A stretch of 64,000 nucleotides of DNA, taken from assembly GCA_002753185.1 (NCBI GenBank), contig PDZX01000013.1, positions 1-64,000 on the forward strand, in the 5' to 3' direction. Under the pieces are notes generated by a model. The model saw only the letters and a list, made by a program, of their open reading frames with translations, made no database searches and was not told the origin of the DNA. Both the position numbers and the translations under genes were made by a program. The stretch's first letter is position 1; every line of letters starts with the position of its first letter. The DNA comes from Magnetococcales bacterium WMHbin3 (GTDB lineage: Bacteria > Pseudomonadota > Magnetococcia > Magnetococcales > Magnetaquicoccaceae). Below, piece after piece: positions 17,299-26,973 of this stretch.

Positions 17299-17869
17299 CA
17301 CCCTCCATCCCGATCCCGGCATACAGCTCGGCCAGGGTCACTTCCGCATCGACCGACTCCAGACCGAGCCGCGTATCACGCCCGATCAGGTCCATCACCC
17401 GCCAGCCCTCGTCGGTACGCCGCCACAGTTCCACATGCACGGCAGTGGACGAAACCAGCACGATCTCCCGCACGGAAGGCAGGGTGCGATAATCCGCCAC
17501 CTTGTTGCCCCGGTCATGCGTCTGCGTGGACGGAGAGAGAATCTCCACGATCAGCAGCGGATCGGGCAGATAACGATCCGACTGGCCAAACCCGGTGCAA
17601 CTGACCGCCAGGTCGGCCTGATAAAAACTGCCACTCCTCTCCTCCAGCCGGATGCCGGCCTCCACCACGAGATCGCAAGGGGGGCGCAGGCGCCTAAGAA
17701 TGGCCGCCACGAACCGGGCGACCAGCTTGCCATGCACCGGCGTGGGCGGGGCCATGGCGACCACCCGCCCGCGCACCAGCTCATACCGGGTATCGCCCGA
17801 ACCCTCCCATCGCAAAAACGCCTCGGTCGTCATCCATGGCGCGTCATTTTGATGAACCTCAGGCTGCAT
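17285..17869 (-). CDS. Uma2-family (DUF820) putative restriction endonuclease
   Basis: 194 residues. The PD-(D/E)xK fold pattern of the Uma2 family is visible: YELVRGRVVAM, HGKLVARFVAAIL, the acidic segment SFYQADLAVSC, PDPLLIVEILSPSTQTHDRGNKVADY and REIVLVSS. Such genes are common in cyanobacteria and some proteobacteria, and their role is uncertain. It overlaps the nucleotidyltransferase and sits 15 bases upstream of nothing else on this strand but mshE, breaking the pilus operon. Confidence 0.82.
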   Translation of the reverse strand: MQPEVHQNDAPWMTTEAFLRWEGSGDTRYELVRGRVVAMAPPTPVHGKLVARFVAAILRRLRPPCDLVVEAGIRLEERSGSFYQADLAVSCTGFGQSDRYLPDPLLIVEILSPSTQTHDRGNKVADYRTLPSVREIVLVSSTAVHVELWRRTDEGWRVMDLIGRDTRLGLESVDAEVTLAELYAGIGMEGDGSE

Positions 17870-17884
17870 CCGCCTCCCCCCCCG

Positions 17885-19537
17885 TCAATGCCCAAGCACC
17901 CGAATGATCTCCTTGACCGTGGTCTGGCCCAGCTTCACCTTGCGCACTGCGGAATGAAAAATATTTCTGAACCCGGTCTTGACCGCCGCCAGTTCCATGG
18001 TCTCCACGTCGGCATCGCGACCGATCATGCCGGCGATCTCCCGGTTGGAGCGGAAGATTTCGTAAATCAGCGTCCGGCCCATGTAGCCGCTGCCGTGGCA
18101 GTCGTCACACCCACGCCCGCGCCACAGCGTGGCGATCTCCGGGTCTTGCAGATAGGCCAGCTCGTCGGCGTCCGGGCGATACTCCTCCTTGCACCCCGGA
18201 CAGATCTTGCGCACCAGCCGCTGGCTCACCACCCCCACCAGGGAGTCGGCCAGCATGAAATTGGGAATGCCCAACGAACGCAAACGGGGAATCGCCCCAA
18301 AGGCGGTATTGGTGTGCAGCGTGGAAAGCACCAGATGCCCGGTCTCCGAGGCGGAAACGGCGGTCAGGGCCGTCTCCTGGTCGCGGATTTCGCCCACCAG
18401 GATCACGTCCGGGTCGTGACGCAGAAAAAAACGGATGGCGTTGGCAAAGGTGTAACCGGCCTTGGTGTTGATCTGCGTCTGCCGGATCAGCGGGATGCGA
18501 TATTCGATGGGGTTTTCCACCGTCATGATGTTCTTCTCGGTCAAGTTCAATCGCCGCACCGCCGCGTACAACGTGGTGGTCTTGCCCGAACCGGTCGGCC
18601 CGGTCAACAGCACGATGCCGAACGGCTCGTTGAAGATCTGCGTCAGAAGATCGATATCCTCCTCGAACACCCCCAACTGCGCCATGCCCATGAAATCCCC
18701 CTTGGCGGGCAACAGACGCAACACCAGGTTCTCCCCGTAGGGACAGACCGTGGAGGAGACGCGAAAGTCATAGGGGTTGTTCAGGATGGTCTCGGAAAAA
18801 CTCCCATCCTGCGGCAGACGCTGCTCGGAAATGTCCATGCTGGACCGCATCTTCACGGTCGAAATCAATCGCTTGAAGGTCATGGGCAGGGCGAACTGCG
18901 CCCGCATCACGCCGTCGATCCGGAAGGCGATGCTGATCGTCATGTCCATCGGCCGGATGTGGATGTCCGAGGCCCGCGCCTTCACCGCCAACTGCAACAA
19001 ATGAAGAATGAACGAATCCAGGGAACGTACCCCGTCCCGGTCGGCGGCCAGGAGCTGAATCTCCTTCTGGATCAGCTTCTCGACCGGATTTTCCAGGAAA
19101 TAATAATAATACTGAACCGCATTGATGATCTTGCCCTTCTCCCCCTGCCGAATGCGCGGCTTGAGGCCGGTCAGACGGGTGATGGTCTTCTCCAGCCCCT
19201 CCACGTCGTCGGAGAAGGTGGCCACGATCACCTCCCTGTCGTCGTTGAAATAGGGCAGAAACTTGTGGGTCAGACAGGTGTTGAGGTTGAACAGACGCAA
19301 ACTCTCCGGCGTGGGCCGCTTCTGGTCCACGTCCACGTACTTGCGGCCGTCCTGGTCGGCGATGGTGGTGGCGATGTCGTACTGGGAGATGAACCCCAGC
19401 CGTTCCAGGATCTCGCCCACCCGCTCCCGCGTCACCTTCTGGTCCTGCAATGCCAGATCGATGTGATCGTTGCCGATCAGCCCCTTCTCCTTGAGGAGTT
19501 CACCAATCTGCTTGGTTTGCCGCTCCGCCTCCGCCAT
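17885..19537 (-). CDS. mshE: GspE/PilB/MshE pilus assembly ATPase
   Basis: 550 residues. An MshEN/N1E domain (about 1-150) precedes the secretion ATPase core: the ASDIH motif at 189-193, Walker A GPTGSGKTTT at 313-322, Walker B ILVGEIRD at 379-386, a His box HTN at 408-410 and the zinc tetracysteine CPGC (446-449)/CDDC (477-480). It powers pilus extension. MshE-type N domains bind c-di-GMP, and c-di-GMP genes lie further right. No PilT retraction ATPase is visible. Confidence 0.95.
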   Translation of the reverse strand: MAEAERQTKQIGELLKEKGLIGNDHIDLALQDQKVTRERVGEILERLGFISQYDIATTIADQDGRKYVDVDQKRPTPESLRLFNLNTCLTHKFLPYFNDDREVIVATFSDDVEGLEKTITRLTGLKPRIRQGEKGKIINAVQYYYYFLENPVEKLIQKEIQLLAADRDGVRSLDSFILHLLQLAVKARASDIHIRPMDMTISIAFRIDGVMRAQFALPMTFKRLISTVKMRSSMDISEQRLPQDGSFSETILNNPYDFRVSSTVCPYGENLVLRLLPAKGDFMGMAQLGVFEEDIDLLTQIFNEPFGIVLLTGPTGSGKTTTLYAAVRRLNLTEKNIMTVENPIEYRIPLIRQTQINTKAGYTFANAIRFFLRHDPDVILVGEIRDQETALTAVSASETGHLVLSTLHTNTAFGAIPRLRSLGIPNFMLADSLVGVVSQRLVRKICPGCKEEYRPDADELAYLQDPEIATLWRGRGCDDCHGSGYMGRTLIYEIFRSNREIAGMIGRDADVETMELAAVKTGFRNIFHSAVRKVKLGQTTVKEIIRVLGH

Positions 19538-19570
19538 GATCCCGCCTCCTCGCGCCTTCTCGCCCGCCTG

Positions 19571-22500
19571 TCAATGCTTCTGCTGAAGATAGACCAAAAC
19601 CCCCTGCAATCCCAGTCGTTCCGCCAACTCCCGCATCCGCGCCTCGGCCGCCGGCCGATCCGCCAGCGCTTCGCTGCGCACCGAGTACCAGGCCGATCCG
19701 TCGGACTTGCGCACCTCCGCGACCGAAAGCGCCACCCCTTTTTCCGCCATCCTCTTGCGCAATCCCTCGGCATCCCCACGGGCGCGGAAACTGGCCAACT
19801 GCACGGCCCACCCCCCGGATCCGCCCGGAGTGGCGGCCTCTTTCTTGCGTGGCGGGGCATCCGCCCGAACCGGCGACGCCCCTTCTCCGGACTCATGCAC
19901 CAGCCAAAACAGCGTCACATCGTCCGGCTGCCCGGTAACCGGCAGATTGCGCTCCTTCTGATAGCGCGTCAAGGCCAGCATGGTATGCCGCCCCACCACC
20001 CCGTCCGCCGGATGCGAAAGCATCCCCAGACGGCTCAAATGCCCCTGCAACAGCTTCACCTCTGGACCGGAATAACCATAAAAAAACGTCCCCACCGCCA
20101 CCGGGGGATTCCAAAACAGGTAATGCCGCTTGTCCGAATGGAGGATCGTGTATTTCCCGGCGCTGGCCGGGGGGTTGCGGTCCAGCACCAGCAGATGCTT
20201 CCCCTTCTCCTCCTCGATGACCCGCGCCACGCCGTCCAGCCACCCATCCGCCAAGGCGCGCGCGAAGGGCTGCTCGTATCCCTCCAGGCCGTTCAGCTCC
20301 AGAAAACGCTTCACCTCCGGGGCCACCGCAACCGCCGCGACCGCCGCCCCACCCACGGCGCCCCGCATCGACGCCACCTCGCTCTGGGCGATCCGCAGCT
20401 CCTGCCTGGCCTTCTCGGCCTCCGCCTTGGCAAGATCCACATCCTGCGCCGCCTTCTCCCGCACCTGCCTGGCCTCCTCCAGCGCCTTGTCCGCCTCCCG
20501 CCGGGCGCTTTGCGCCGCATCTTCCGCCTGCTGGCGCGCCGCGCGGGACTCCTCCAGCAGACGCGCCTGCCTGGTCGCCTCCTCCCTGGCCTTGGCCACC
20601 TCCTGCTCGGCCCGCGTCACCTCGGCCTCCCGTGCCTCGGCCACCTTGACCTTGCTGGTCACCGCCTGCCCCTTGCCCGCCTCTTCCCGCGCCCGTTTGG
20701 CCTCCCGCTCCGCCTTGTCCCGCGCCGCCACCGCCTCGGCCAGCAGGCGTTCCGCCTGCTGCTTGCGCTGTGCCTGATCCTGCTCCGCCCGCCCCTGCTC
20801 CGCCTGAATCCGCGCCAACTCCCTGGCCGTCTCCTCCCGCGCCCGCGCCGCGTCGGCCTCCGCCTGCCGGCGTATTGCCTCGGCCTCGGCCAGGCGGGCC
20901 TCGGCCTCCGCCTTGCCCTTGTCCAGCGCCTGCTCCGCCTCCTTGCGCACCCGCTCCATACGCGCCAGGGCCGCCTCGGTCTCCTCCCTGGCCTTGCGCG
21001 CCTCCGCCTCCGCCGCCTCCCGCGCGCCGCGCGCCGCCTCCAGCGCCTGCTGCTCCTCCACGGCGCGCTCTTCCCCCGCGCGCGCTTCCCGCCGCGCCTG
21101 CTCCGCTTCGGCGCTCGCCGCCTTCGCCCGCTCCTCGGCCTCCTGCCGCACCCGCGTGGCCGATGCCAGCTCCTTGGCGCGCGCCTCGGCCTCGGACTGC
21201 GCCTGCGCCAGCTTGCGCCCAACCTCCTCCGCACGCGCCTCCGCCAGTTTCCTGGCATCCAGCGCCTCGCGCAACGCCTTGTCCTGTCCCTCGGCCCGCG
21301 TTTTGGCCTCCGCCAATCCGAGCGCCGCCTTGGCCGCCGCGCCTTCCGCCGCCTCGCGCGCCTCGCGAGCCTCGGCCAGGGCCTTTTGCCGCGCCGCCGC
21401 CTCCACCTGCGACAACTCCTTGGCATTGGCCACCTGCGTCAGGGCCTTGGCCTCCGCCACCTGCGCCCGCGCCACCGCCTCCTTGGCCTTCTCGCTCTCC
21501 GTCCGGCTCTTGGCCAACTCCGCTTCCGCCGCCTCGCGCGCCTCCCTGGCGCGCGCCAGCTCCGCGCCCACCCGCTCCCGCTCCAGACGCGCCTTGGCCA
21601 GCTCCGCCTCCGCCTCCTCCTTCACCATCCGCGCCGTAACCGATCCCACCTCCGATCCGGTCCCAGGCCAATGCGCGTTCCCCAACATCAACAGCCCGGC
21701 CAACCCCGCCGCGCCCGCCAACGGCAACCCGACACGCCGCGCCCACACCCCCCACTTCACCCCGGGCCGGCTCAAGCCCAACTCTTTGGCCACCTCCAGT
21801 ATCACCCGCCGCGTCAGACGCATGGTGTTGTAGGCAAACAACCCGTACAGGCAACGATCCATCAGATTGTTCACCCGGCGCGGATTGCCCCCGGTCAACT
21901 GATGCAACAACCGGTAGCTCGCCTCCGGAATCACCAGCCCACCCTTCGAACCCGCCGCGTTCAGCTTGAAGGCAATGTACTGTTTCAGCTCTTCCAGGTC
22001 ATACGGCTTCATCCGGGCATGTACCACGATCCGGCTCTTGAGCTGCCGCAAGGCGTGCGCCTCCAGCTTCGCCTCCAGCTCCGGCTGCCCCACCAACAGA
22101 TTGGAGATCATCCGCACCAGTTCCAGGCTCTCCTCGGTCAGGTTCTGGGCGTCGTCGATCACGATCGCGCAGTTGATCCCGGCGGCATAGCGGTCGATCA
22201 AAAAACGGTTCAACGCCGCCATGTAGGCCTGAGGACCCTCGCCGACATTCTCGATGCCGAAATCCCGATTGATCTCCTCCAGCAGCGCCCCGCCCTGGAT
22301 GAAGGTGTTGAAGACCAGGGCCGTCTCCACCCGCGTCTCGTCCAGGGTGCGCATGATCCTCCGGCTCACCGTGGTCTTGCCGAGTCCCACCTCGCCGGTG
22401 ATCACCAGAAACCCCTTGCGGGTGTAGATACAATGCAAAACTTCTGTTATCATTGCATCGATGCGTGTCGGCAAGAAAAAGACCTCGGAGTCCGGAGCGA

Positions 22501-22642
22501 CCGGGAAGGGATTGCGCCGCAGGCCCAGATATTTGAGATAGGCCTCGCTCTGCTGGGCCATGGTCACCAGTTTGGCGACATCCTCCCAGCTTGCGGGTGT
22601 GGGGTTAGGTGAGGAACTGGCCAACTTGTGCGCGGTGGACAT
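19571..22642 (-). CDS. MshM/ExeA-like AAA ATPase fused to a giant coiled coil, PG-binding and SPOR domains
   Basis: 1023 residues. The N-terminal ExeA/GspA AAA domain has Walker A GEVGLGKTT (83-91) and Walker B AIVIDDAQ (159-166). A membrane helix lies at about 303-321. It is followed by a roughly 430-residue Ala/Glu/Lys/Arg-rich heptad region (about 335-780), a peptidoglycan-binding-1-like domain (about 856-917) and a C-terminal SPOR domain (about 944-1023, AVQLASFRARGDAEGL). ExeA/MshM proteins help place the secretin through the cell wall. Typical members are 270-560 residues with no such coil. It lies 9 bases after the TPR gene in the same operon. Confidence 0.88.
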   Translation of the reverse strand: MSTAHKLASSSPNPTPASWEDVAKLVTMAQQSEAYLKYLGLRRNPFPVAPDSEVFFLPTRIDAMITEVLHCIYTRKGFLVITGEVGLGKTTVSRRIMRTLDETRVETALVFNTFIQGGALLEEINRDFGIENVGEGPQAYMAALNRFLIDRYAAGINCAIVIDDAQNLTEESLELVRMISNLLVGQPELEAKLEAHALRQLKSRIVVHARMKPYDLEELKQYIAFKLNAAGSKGGLVIPEASYRLLHQLTGGNPRRVNNLMDRCLYGLFAYNTMRLTRRVILEVAKELGLSRPGVKWGVWARRVGLPLAGAAGLAGLLMLGNAHWPGTGSEVGSVTARMVKEEAEAELAKARLERERVGAELARAREAREAAEAELAKSRTESEKAKEAVARAQVAEAKALTQVANAKELSQVEAAARQKALAEAREAREAAEGAAAKAALGLAEAKTRAEGQDKALREALDARKLAEARAEEVGRKLAQAQSEAEARAKELASATRVRQEAEERAKAASAEAEQARREARAGEERAVEEQQALEAARGAREAAEAEARKAREETEAALARMERVRKEAEQALDKGKAEAEARLAEAEAIRRQAEADAARAREETARELARIQAEQGRAEQDQAQRKQQAERLLAEAVAARDKAEREAKRAREEAGKGQAVTSKVKVAEAREAEVTRAEQEVAKAREEATRQARLLEESRAARQQAEDAAQSARREADKALEEARQVREKAAQDVDLAKAEAEKARQELRIAQSEVASMRGAVGGAAVAAVAVAPEVKRFLELNGLEGYEQPFARALADGWLDGVARVIEEEKGKHLLVLDRNPPASAGKYTILHSDKRHYLFWNPPVAVGTFFYGYSGPEVKLLQGHLSRLGMLSHPADGVVGRHTMLALTRYQKERNLPVTGQPDDVTLFWLVHESGEGASPVRADAPPRKKEAATPGGSGGWAVQLASFRARGDAEGLRKRMAEKGVALSVAEVRKSDGSAWYSVRSEALADRPAAEARMRELAERLGLQGVLVYLQQKH

Positions 22643-22651
22643 GGCTGACGG

Positions 22652-23689
22652 TCAACGCAGAAAACGCAGCATTTCGTTGGGACGGGAATCCCCCGGATAA
22701 AGTTTCAACAAGGCGAAGAGCCGCGCCTTGGCCTCGGCTGGCCGGCTGGTGCGCATCTCCACCACGGCCATGTTCAGCCCGGCCTCCAGATCGTCGGGGC
22801 GCCGTTCCAGGATCTGCTTCAGGATGGCGGCGGCGTTGTCGTGGCGCCCGCGTGAGATCTCCCAATAGGCGCGCATGTTGAGCACGAACGGATCCTTCTC
22901 GCCGCCCGCCTTCACCTGTCCCAGGGTGGCGAGCAGTTGTTCGACCTGTTGCGCGTCGCCCCGGCTCATGGCCAGGCGCAGATCCCCCACCACACGGCCC
23001 ACATCCCGCTCGCGGCTTTCCTGCACATCCGACGACACCACCACGGACTCGGACTCCTTGGCCTTGGCCAGGCGAGCTTTGCCCAGGGCGGCCTCCTCCT
23101 CTTCCGGGGTCACCTCCAGGGGAGGCGGTTCCTTGCCGGGAGCGGCCTTGGCTTCCGGGACCTCCGGCATGGCGGAATCGCTGAAAAACTTCGCCAGCAT
23201 CTTCTCCTCGGAGAAGGCGTCATCCTCCTCGGCCACGGCCTCCTGAAGGGGTTCCTCGGCCAAGATGGGGGCGGCCTCCCCCTCCGTGCCCTGGGCGCCC
23301 GCGAACAGGGCCTCGTCGGCGGCCTTGGTGGCGTTTTCCTGCTGCTCCTTCTTGACCGTTTCGTCCTGTTTTTCCTGCACGGCCACCCGCTCGGACGGAC
23401 CCTGCATCAACTTGTAAACCCAATACCCTCCCCCGCCGAGCAGGGCAAACACCAGAACCGGCGCCGCCACCACCAGGGATCGGGTCATGAGGGAGGCATC
23501 GGCGAACCAGGCGCCAAAACCGCTCCAGCGGCTCCGCAGCACCTCGCCCCAGGAGGCCAGCAGCCCGCCGTCGCGCGCCGCATCGTCCCCGGCGGACGGA
23601 TTCCGGCTGGACAGGGTGGCCGCGCTGGCGTTCCCCGGCCCGGCTTCCGCCCGCTTCTCCTTGCGCAATGCCCGGTAGATGATGCTCAC
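22652..23689 (-). CDS. MshN-like TPR inner-membrane protein
   Basis: 345 residues. It starts MSIIYRALRKEK, the typical MshN/GspB-type cytoplasmic tail. One membrane helix (about 68-93) follows, then an acidic Ala/Glu/Pro-rich periplasmic linker (about 100-225) and C-terminal TPR units (about 255-345). It probably bridges the inner membrane to the secretin complex. The start overlaps the secretin stop by 4 bases and the next gene begins 9 bases later. Confidence 0.75.
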   Translation of the reverse strand: MSIIYRALRKEKRAEAGPGNASAATLSSRNPSAGDDAARDGGLLASWGEVLRSRWSGFGAWFADASLMTRSLVVAAPVLVFALLGGGGYWVYKLMQGPSERVAVQEKQDETVKKEQQENATKAADEALFAGAQGTEGEAAPILAEEPLQEAVAEEDDAFSEEKMLAKFFSDSAMPEVPEAKAAPGKEPPPLEVTPEEEEAALGKARLAKAKESESVVVSSDVQESRERDVGRVVGDLRLAMSRGDAQQVEQLLATLGQVKAGGEKDPFVLNMRAYWEISRGRHDNAAAILKQILERRPDDLEAGLNMAVVEMRTSRPAEAKARLFALLKLYPGDSRPNEMLRFLR

Positions 23690-25446
23690 AGGATGGTCAC
23701 CCGCATCATCAGGACCAGTTCACGCGCCGTCTCGGTGGCCTGGTCATTGGTGAACAACCGCCCAAGCAGGGGGATTTCGGACAACACCGGCACGCCGGTA
23801 CGGTATTTCGCGGTACTCTTGTCGATCAGGCCACCGAGAAAGACCGTGTCCCGATCCTGGAGTTCCAGTACTGTGCTCATCTCCTTGAGGTTCAAGCGGG
23901 GCAGGGTCACCTGCGATGTCCCGTAGGTCTGCGCGGTCAAACTGCTCTGGTCGATGGTGCTCTGGATCGGGTGAATGGTCATGGTGATCTTCCCCTCCGT
24001 GCCGATGAATGGCACCACCCCCATCATCACCCCGTCGAACAGGGTGGAGGTGCGCACCTCGGTGGTCGGCTGCTGTCCCTGCACCGCAGCCTGGGTCACC
24101 CGCGTCTCGTTGACGTAGTTCATCGAGGTCCCCACGCTGATCATGGCCGGCTGGCCGTGACGGGCGCGAATGGTGGGATTGGACAGGGTGCGCACGTCGC
24201 CGAACTGCTTAAGCAGGTCGAGAAAGATCAATGAGTTGTCGCCGCCCTGGACAAAACCGAGTCCCGACCTGGGGACCTTGGCTCCCTGGGTGGTGGCAAG
24301 GCGTGAGGTGGACCCCAACAGGGCATCCCCTGCCGCGCCCGGCAGGATCACGGTGCTGCCGTCGTTGATCTGGGCATTGTTGTTGGCGTTCGTCATGATG
24401 CCGCCCGGTGAGACGATCTGCCACATCCCGGAGGTGATGGCCAGATTCCGGCGCATGTTGGCCCAGTTGATCCCGGTCTTGAATTGATCGCTCAACTGGA
24501 CTTCGATGATGCGGGCCTCGATGAGGATCTGCCGCGCCAGGATCTCCTTGTAGCGCTGCAGCAGTTCGTTGACGCTCTTGATCGCGGACGGCTTGGCGCT
24601 CATGTACAGGGTGCCGGTCTGACGATTGATCTGGAACGACCCTTTCTTGCCGCTCACCAGGGCGGTCACCGCGGCCTCGATCGGCTCGTAGGGGTTGGTG
24701 GACTTCGCCGAGCCGCTCATGGAGAAGCCCCCTTTCAGGGCGCCCTTCGCCCCGCTGGCGCCCAGCACATCCCCGCCGGACTCGAACGAGGAGGCGTGAT
24801 TGGTCTCCAGGAAATTCAATGGGATGATGATCTCCTGAGTTGGCAGTACCCGCAAGACGTTATCCTCGATCACCCCGTGGAGGTCGGCCAGGCGCAGCAC
24901 CTCGCGCAGGACGGTGGCGGCGGAGACTTTTTGGAAGCTGACCGTGATGATGGGCGCCTCTTCCAGGACCACCGGGTCGAGCAGCAGGTTCAGGCTGGTC
25001 TGCTTGGCCAGGGCGCGCAGGGCCTGGCGTACATCCACCTTGTCCATTTCCAGGGAGACCATGATATCGGTGAGGCGGTCGTATTGCGGCAGCACCGGCA
25101 TCGGCTCGACGGGTTTGCCTTGCTGTTCCATGGCGCGGATCCGGTCGATGCCCGCCTGGAGCGCGGCGTTCTCCTCGACGACCCTGCCGTGGAGTTCCCG
25201 ATCCGGCGCCTTGTTGCGCATTTGTTCAAAATCCCGGCGCGCCTCGCTCCTGCTCTCCGACCATCCCTTGGGATCGCTCCAGTCGAGGGTGTTGCCGGGG
25301 AGTCTGGATTTGTTGAAATGTTCGATCTCCTCGGGGCTCATCTCCTTTTTGTCCGCAGGTTCCGCGCCCTTGCGACCGCTCCAGGTGCAACCTCCGGCGA
25401 GCAGGGAGAGGACAAGAAGGCCATGTAAAATCCAGTTGTGTTTCAT
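23686..25446 (-). CDS. mshL: secretin, MshL/GspD/PilQ family
   Basis: 586 residues. A lipoprotein signal ends LSLLAGGC, suggesting an acylated outer-membrane protein. An STN-like domain (about 140-195, KVDVRQALRALAKQTSLNLLL) and an N domain precede the secretin core (about 330-586), with the conserved PRSGLGFVQGG and VPVLSEIPLLGRLF segments. The ATG at 25446 has GGAAGG 8 bases upstream. First gene of the pilus operon, divergent from waaA; the 240 bases between 25447 and 25686 must hold both promoters. Confidence 0.92.
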   Translation of the reverse strand: MKHNWILHGLLVLSLLAGGCTWSGRKGAEPADKKEMSPEEIEHFNKSRLPGNTLDWSDPKGWSESRSEARRDFEQMRNKAPDRELHGRVVEENAALQAGIDRIRAMEQQGKPVEPMPVLPQYDRLTDIMVSLEMDKVDVRQALRALAKQTSLNLLLDPVVLEEAPIITVSFQKVSAATVLREVLRLADLHGVIEDNVLRVLPTQEIIIPLNFLETNHASSFESGGDVLGASGAKGALKGGFSMSGSAKSTNPYEPIEAAVTALVSGKKGSFQINRQTGTLYMSAKPSAIKSVNELLQRYKEILARQILIEARIIEVQLSDQFKTGINWANMRRNLAITSGMWQIVSPGGIMTNANNNAQINDGSTVILPGAAGDALLGSTSRLATTQGAKVPRSGLGFVQGGDNSLIFLDLLKQFGDVRTLSNPTIRARHGQPAMISVGTSMNYVNETRVTQAAVQGQQPTTEVRTSTLFDGVMMGVVPFIGTEGKITMTIHPIQSTIDQSSLTAQTYGTSQVTLPRLNLKEMSTVLELQDRDTVFLGGLIDKSTAKYRTGVPVLSEIPLLGRLFTNDQATETARELVLMMRVTIL

Positions 25447-25686
25447 GCAAGAAACCTTCCGATGAGACGCGCGAGGTGTTGCGGAGCCGCCAATGAGCGG
25501 TATCCTGATGCAAATGGGTTCATTATACATGGCAGATTCAACCAACGGCAAGCATTTCATTGCATTAACACGATTCAGACGGAATCCGCTCCCGCCGCAC
25601 GATCCGCATTTCCGCCGGGCTGCGCATGCGGTATGATCGGGACCATTCCGATCCCCGATCGTTCCTCACCCGGCCGGACTTTGAAG

Positions 25687-26973
25687 ATGCATGTGCTCTA
25701 TTCGATCCTTCTGACGTTCGTCATTGTTTTGACCCTTCCCTATTGGGGATGGCGCTACCTCGCCACGCCGAAATACCGGGGAACCGTGTGGCAACGGCTG
25801 GGTAACGTTGACCAACTCTGCAATGGACATGCCATAAACACGCCCCGCGTCTGGCTGCACGCGGTTTCGGTGGGCGAGACCATGGCGGCCAGCGAACTGG
25901 CCAAGCGCCTGCCGGACCTGCTCCCCGGCCACGAACTGGTGGTCTCCACGGTCACCAAGACCGGCCAGGAGGTGGCACGCCAAAAAATCCCCCATGCTGC
26001 AGCCCACTGCTACCTCCCCATCGATCTGCCGGTCTGTCTGAACCCGGTCATCGCGGCGATCCGGCCCCGGCTGCTGGTGGTCATGGAGACCGAGTTGTGG
26101 CCCGGCCTGTTCCGGGCGCTGGCCAGGCGTGGCGTTCCCATCGTCCTGGTCAACGGCCGCATCTCGCCGCGCTCCTTCGCCCGTTATCGCCGCCTGCGCC
26201 CGCTGATGCGCCGGGTGCTGGCGGACGGCAGGCTCTATCTGATGCAAACCGAGGCCGACGCCCAACGCCTGATCGCCATGGGCGCCGCGCCCCAGCGGGT
26301 GGTCGTGACGGGCAACCTCAAGTACGACCAGGCCCTGCGCCCCCCGGATCCGTTGCGCCTGCGCCAACTGGACGAACGTCTCCCCGCGCCCGATGCGCCG
26401 GTCTGGATCGCGGCCAGCACCCATCCGGGCGAGGAGGAGATCCTGCTGGAGGTCTTCGCGCGACTGGCGCGCCATCCCGCCGCCCCGCGCCTGATCCTGG
26501 TCCCCCGCCACCCGGAGAGAACCCCGGAAGTGGCGGCCCTGCTGCGACGGCGGCAACTGGCATTTCAACTCTTCTCCGCAACCCGTGGCGCCTGGGAGAG
26601 TCCGGTGCTGCTGGTGGACGAGATCGGCTGGCTGGCCGTGCTCTACCGGATGGCTCATCTGGTCTTCATCGGCGGCACCCTGGTCCCCCACGGCGGGCAG
26701 AACATGCTGGAGGCCGCCGCCTGGGGAGCGCCGATCCTGATGGGACCGCACACCTTCAATTTCCGGGAGATCGCCGAGCAACTCCTGCAAGCCGGCGGGG
26801 CCGCCCTGACGCGGGACGCCGACGCGTTGCACGCCATGCTCGCCGCCCTCCTGGAGGCCCCGGAACAACGCCAGCGCATGGGCGAGGCGGCCCGCTCGGT
26901 GATCCCCGCCAACGCCGGCGCCCTGGAGCGCACCCTGACGGCCATCGGGGCGCTGATGGCGGAAGCGCCATGA
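25687..26973 (+). CDS. waaA: 3-deoxy-D-manno-octulosonic acid (Kdo) transferase
   Basis: 428 residues, the normal length. WaaA adds Kdo to the lipid A precursor at the inner membrane. An N-terminal membrane helix (MHVLYSILLTFVIVLTLPYWG), HAVSVGET, VVMETELWPG, NGRISPRSF and GGTLVPHGGQNMLEAA are family signatures. The start at 25687 matches homologues; the earlier open frame is intergenic. It overlaps lpxK by 4 bases. Confidence 0.95.
   Translation: MHVLYSILLTFVIVLTLPYWGWRYLATPKYRGTVWQRLGNVDQLCNGHAINTPRVWLHAVSVGETMAASELAKRLPDLLPGHELVVSTVTKTGQEVARQKIPHAAAHCYLPIDLPVCLNPVIAAIRPRLLVVMETELWPGLFRALARRGVPIVLVNGRISPRSFARYRRLRPLMRRVLADGRLYLMQTEADAQRLIAMGAAPQRVVVTGNLKYDQALRPPDPLRLRQLDERLPAPDAPVWIAASTHPGEEEILLEVFARLARHPAAPRLILVPRHPERTPEVAALLRRRQLAFQLFSATRGAWESPVLLVDEIGWLAVLYRMAHLVFIGGTLVPHGGQNMLEAAAWGAPILMGPHTFNFREIAEQLLQAGGAALTRDADALHAMLAALLEAPEQRQRMGEAARSVIPANAGALERTLTAIGALMAEAP

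Noticed and set aside
20770-21639. Proline-rich protein on the plus strand
   Set aside because: It is the antisense translation of the Ala/Glu/Arg coiled-coil region of the ExeA-like protein.
16097-22612. A very long open frame (over 2000 codons) on the plus strand across the pilus operon
   Set aside because: It is antisense to well-supported genes (platform protein, ATPase, ExeA-like protein) and arises from GC-rich codon bias. Its translation is Arg/His/Pro-rich without domains.
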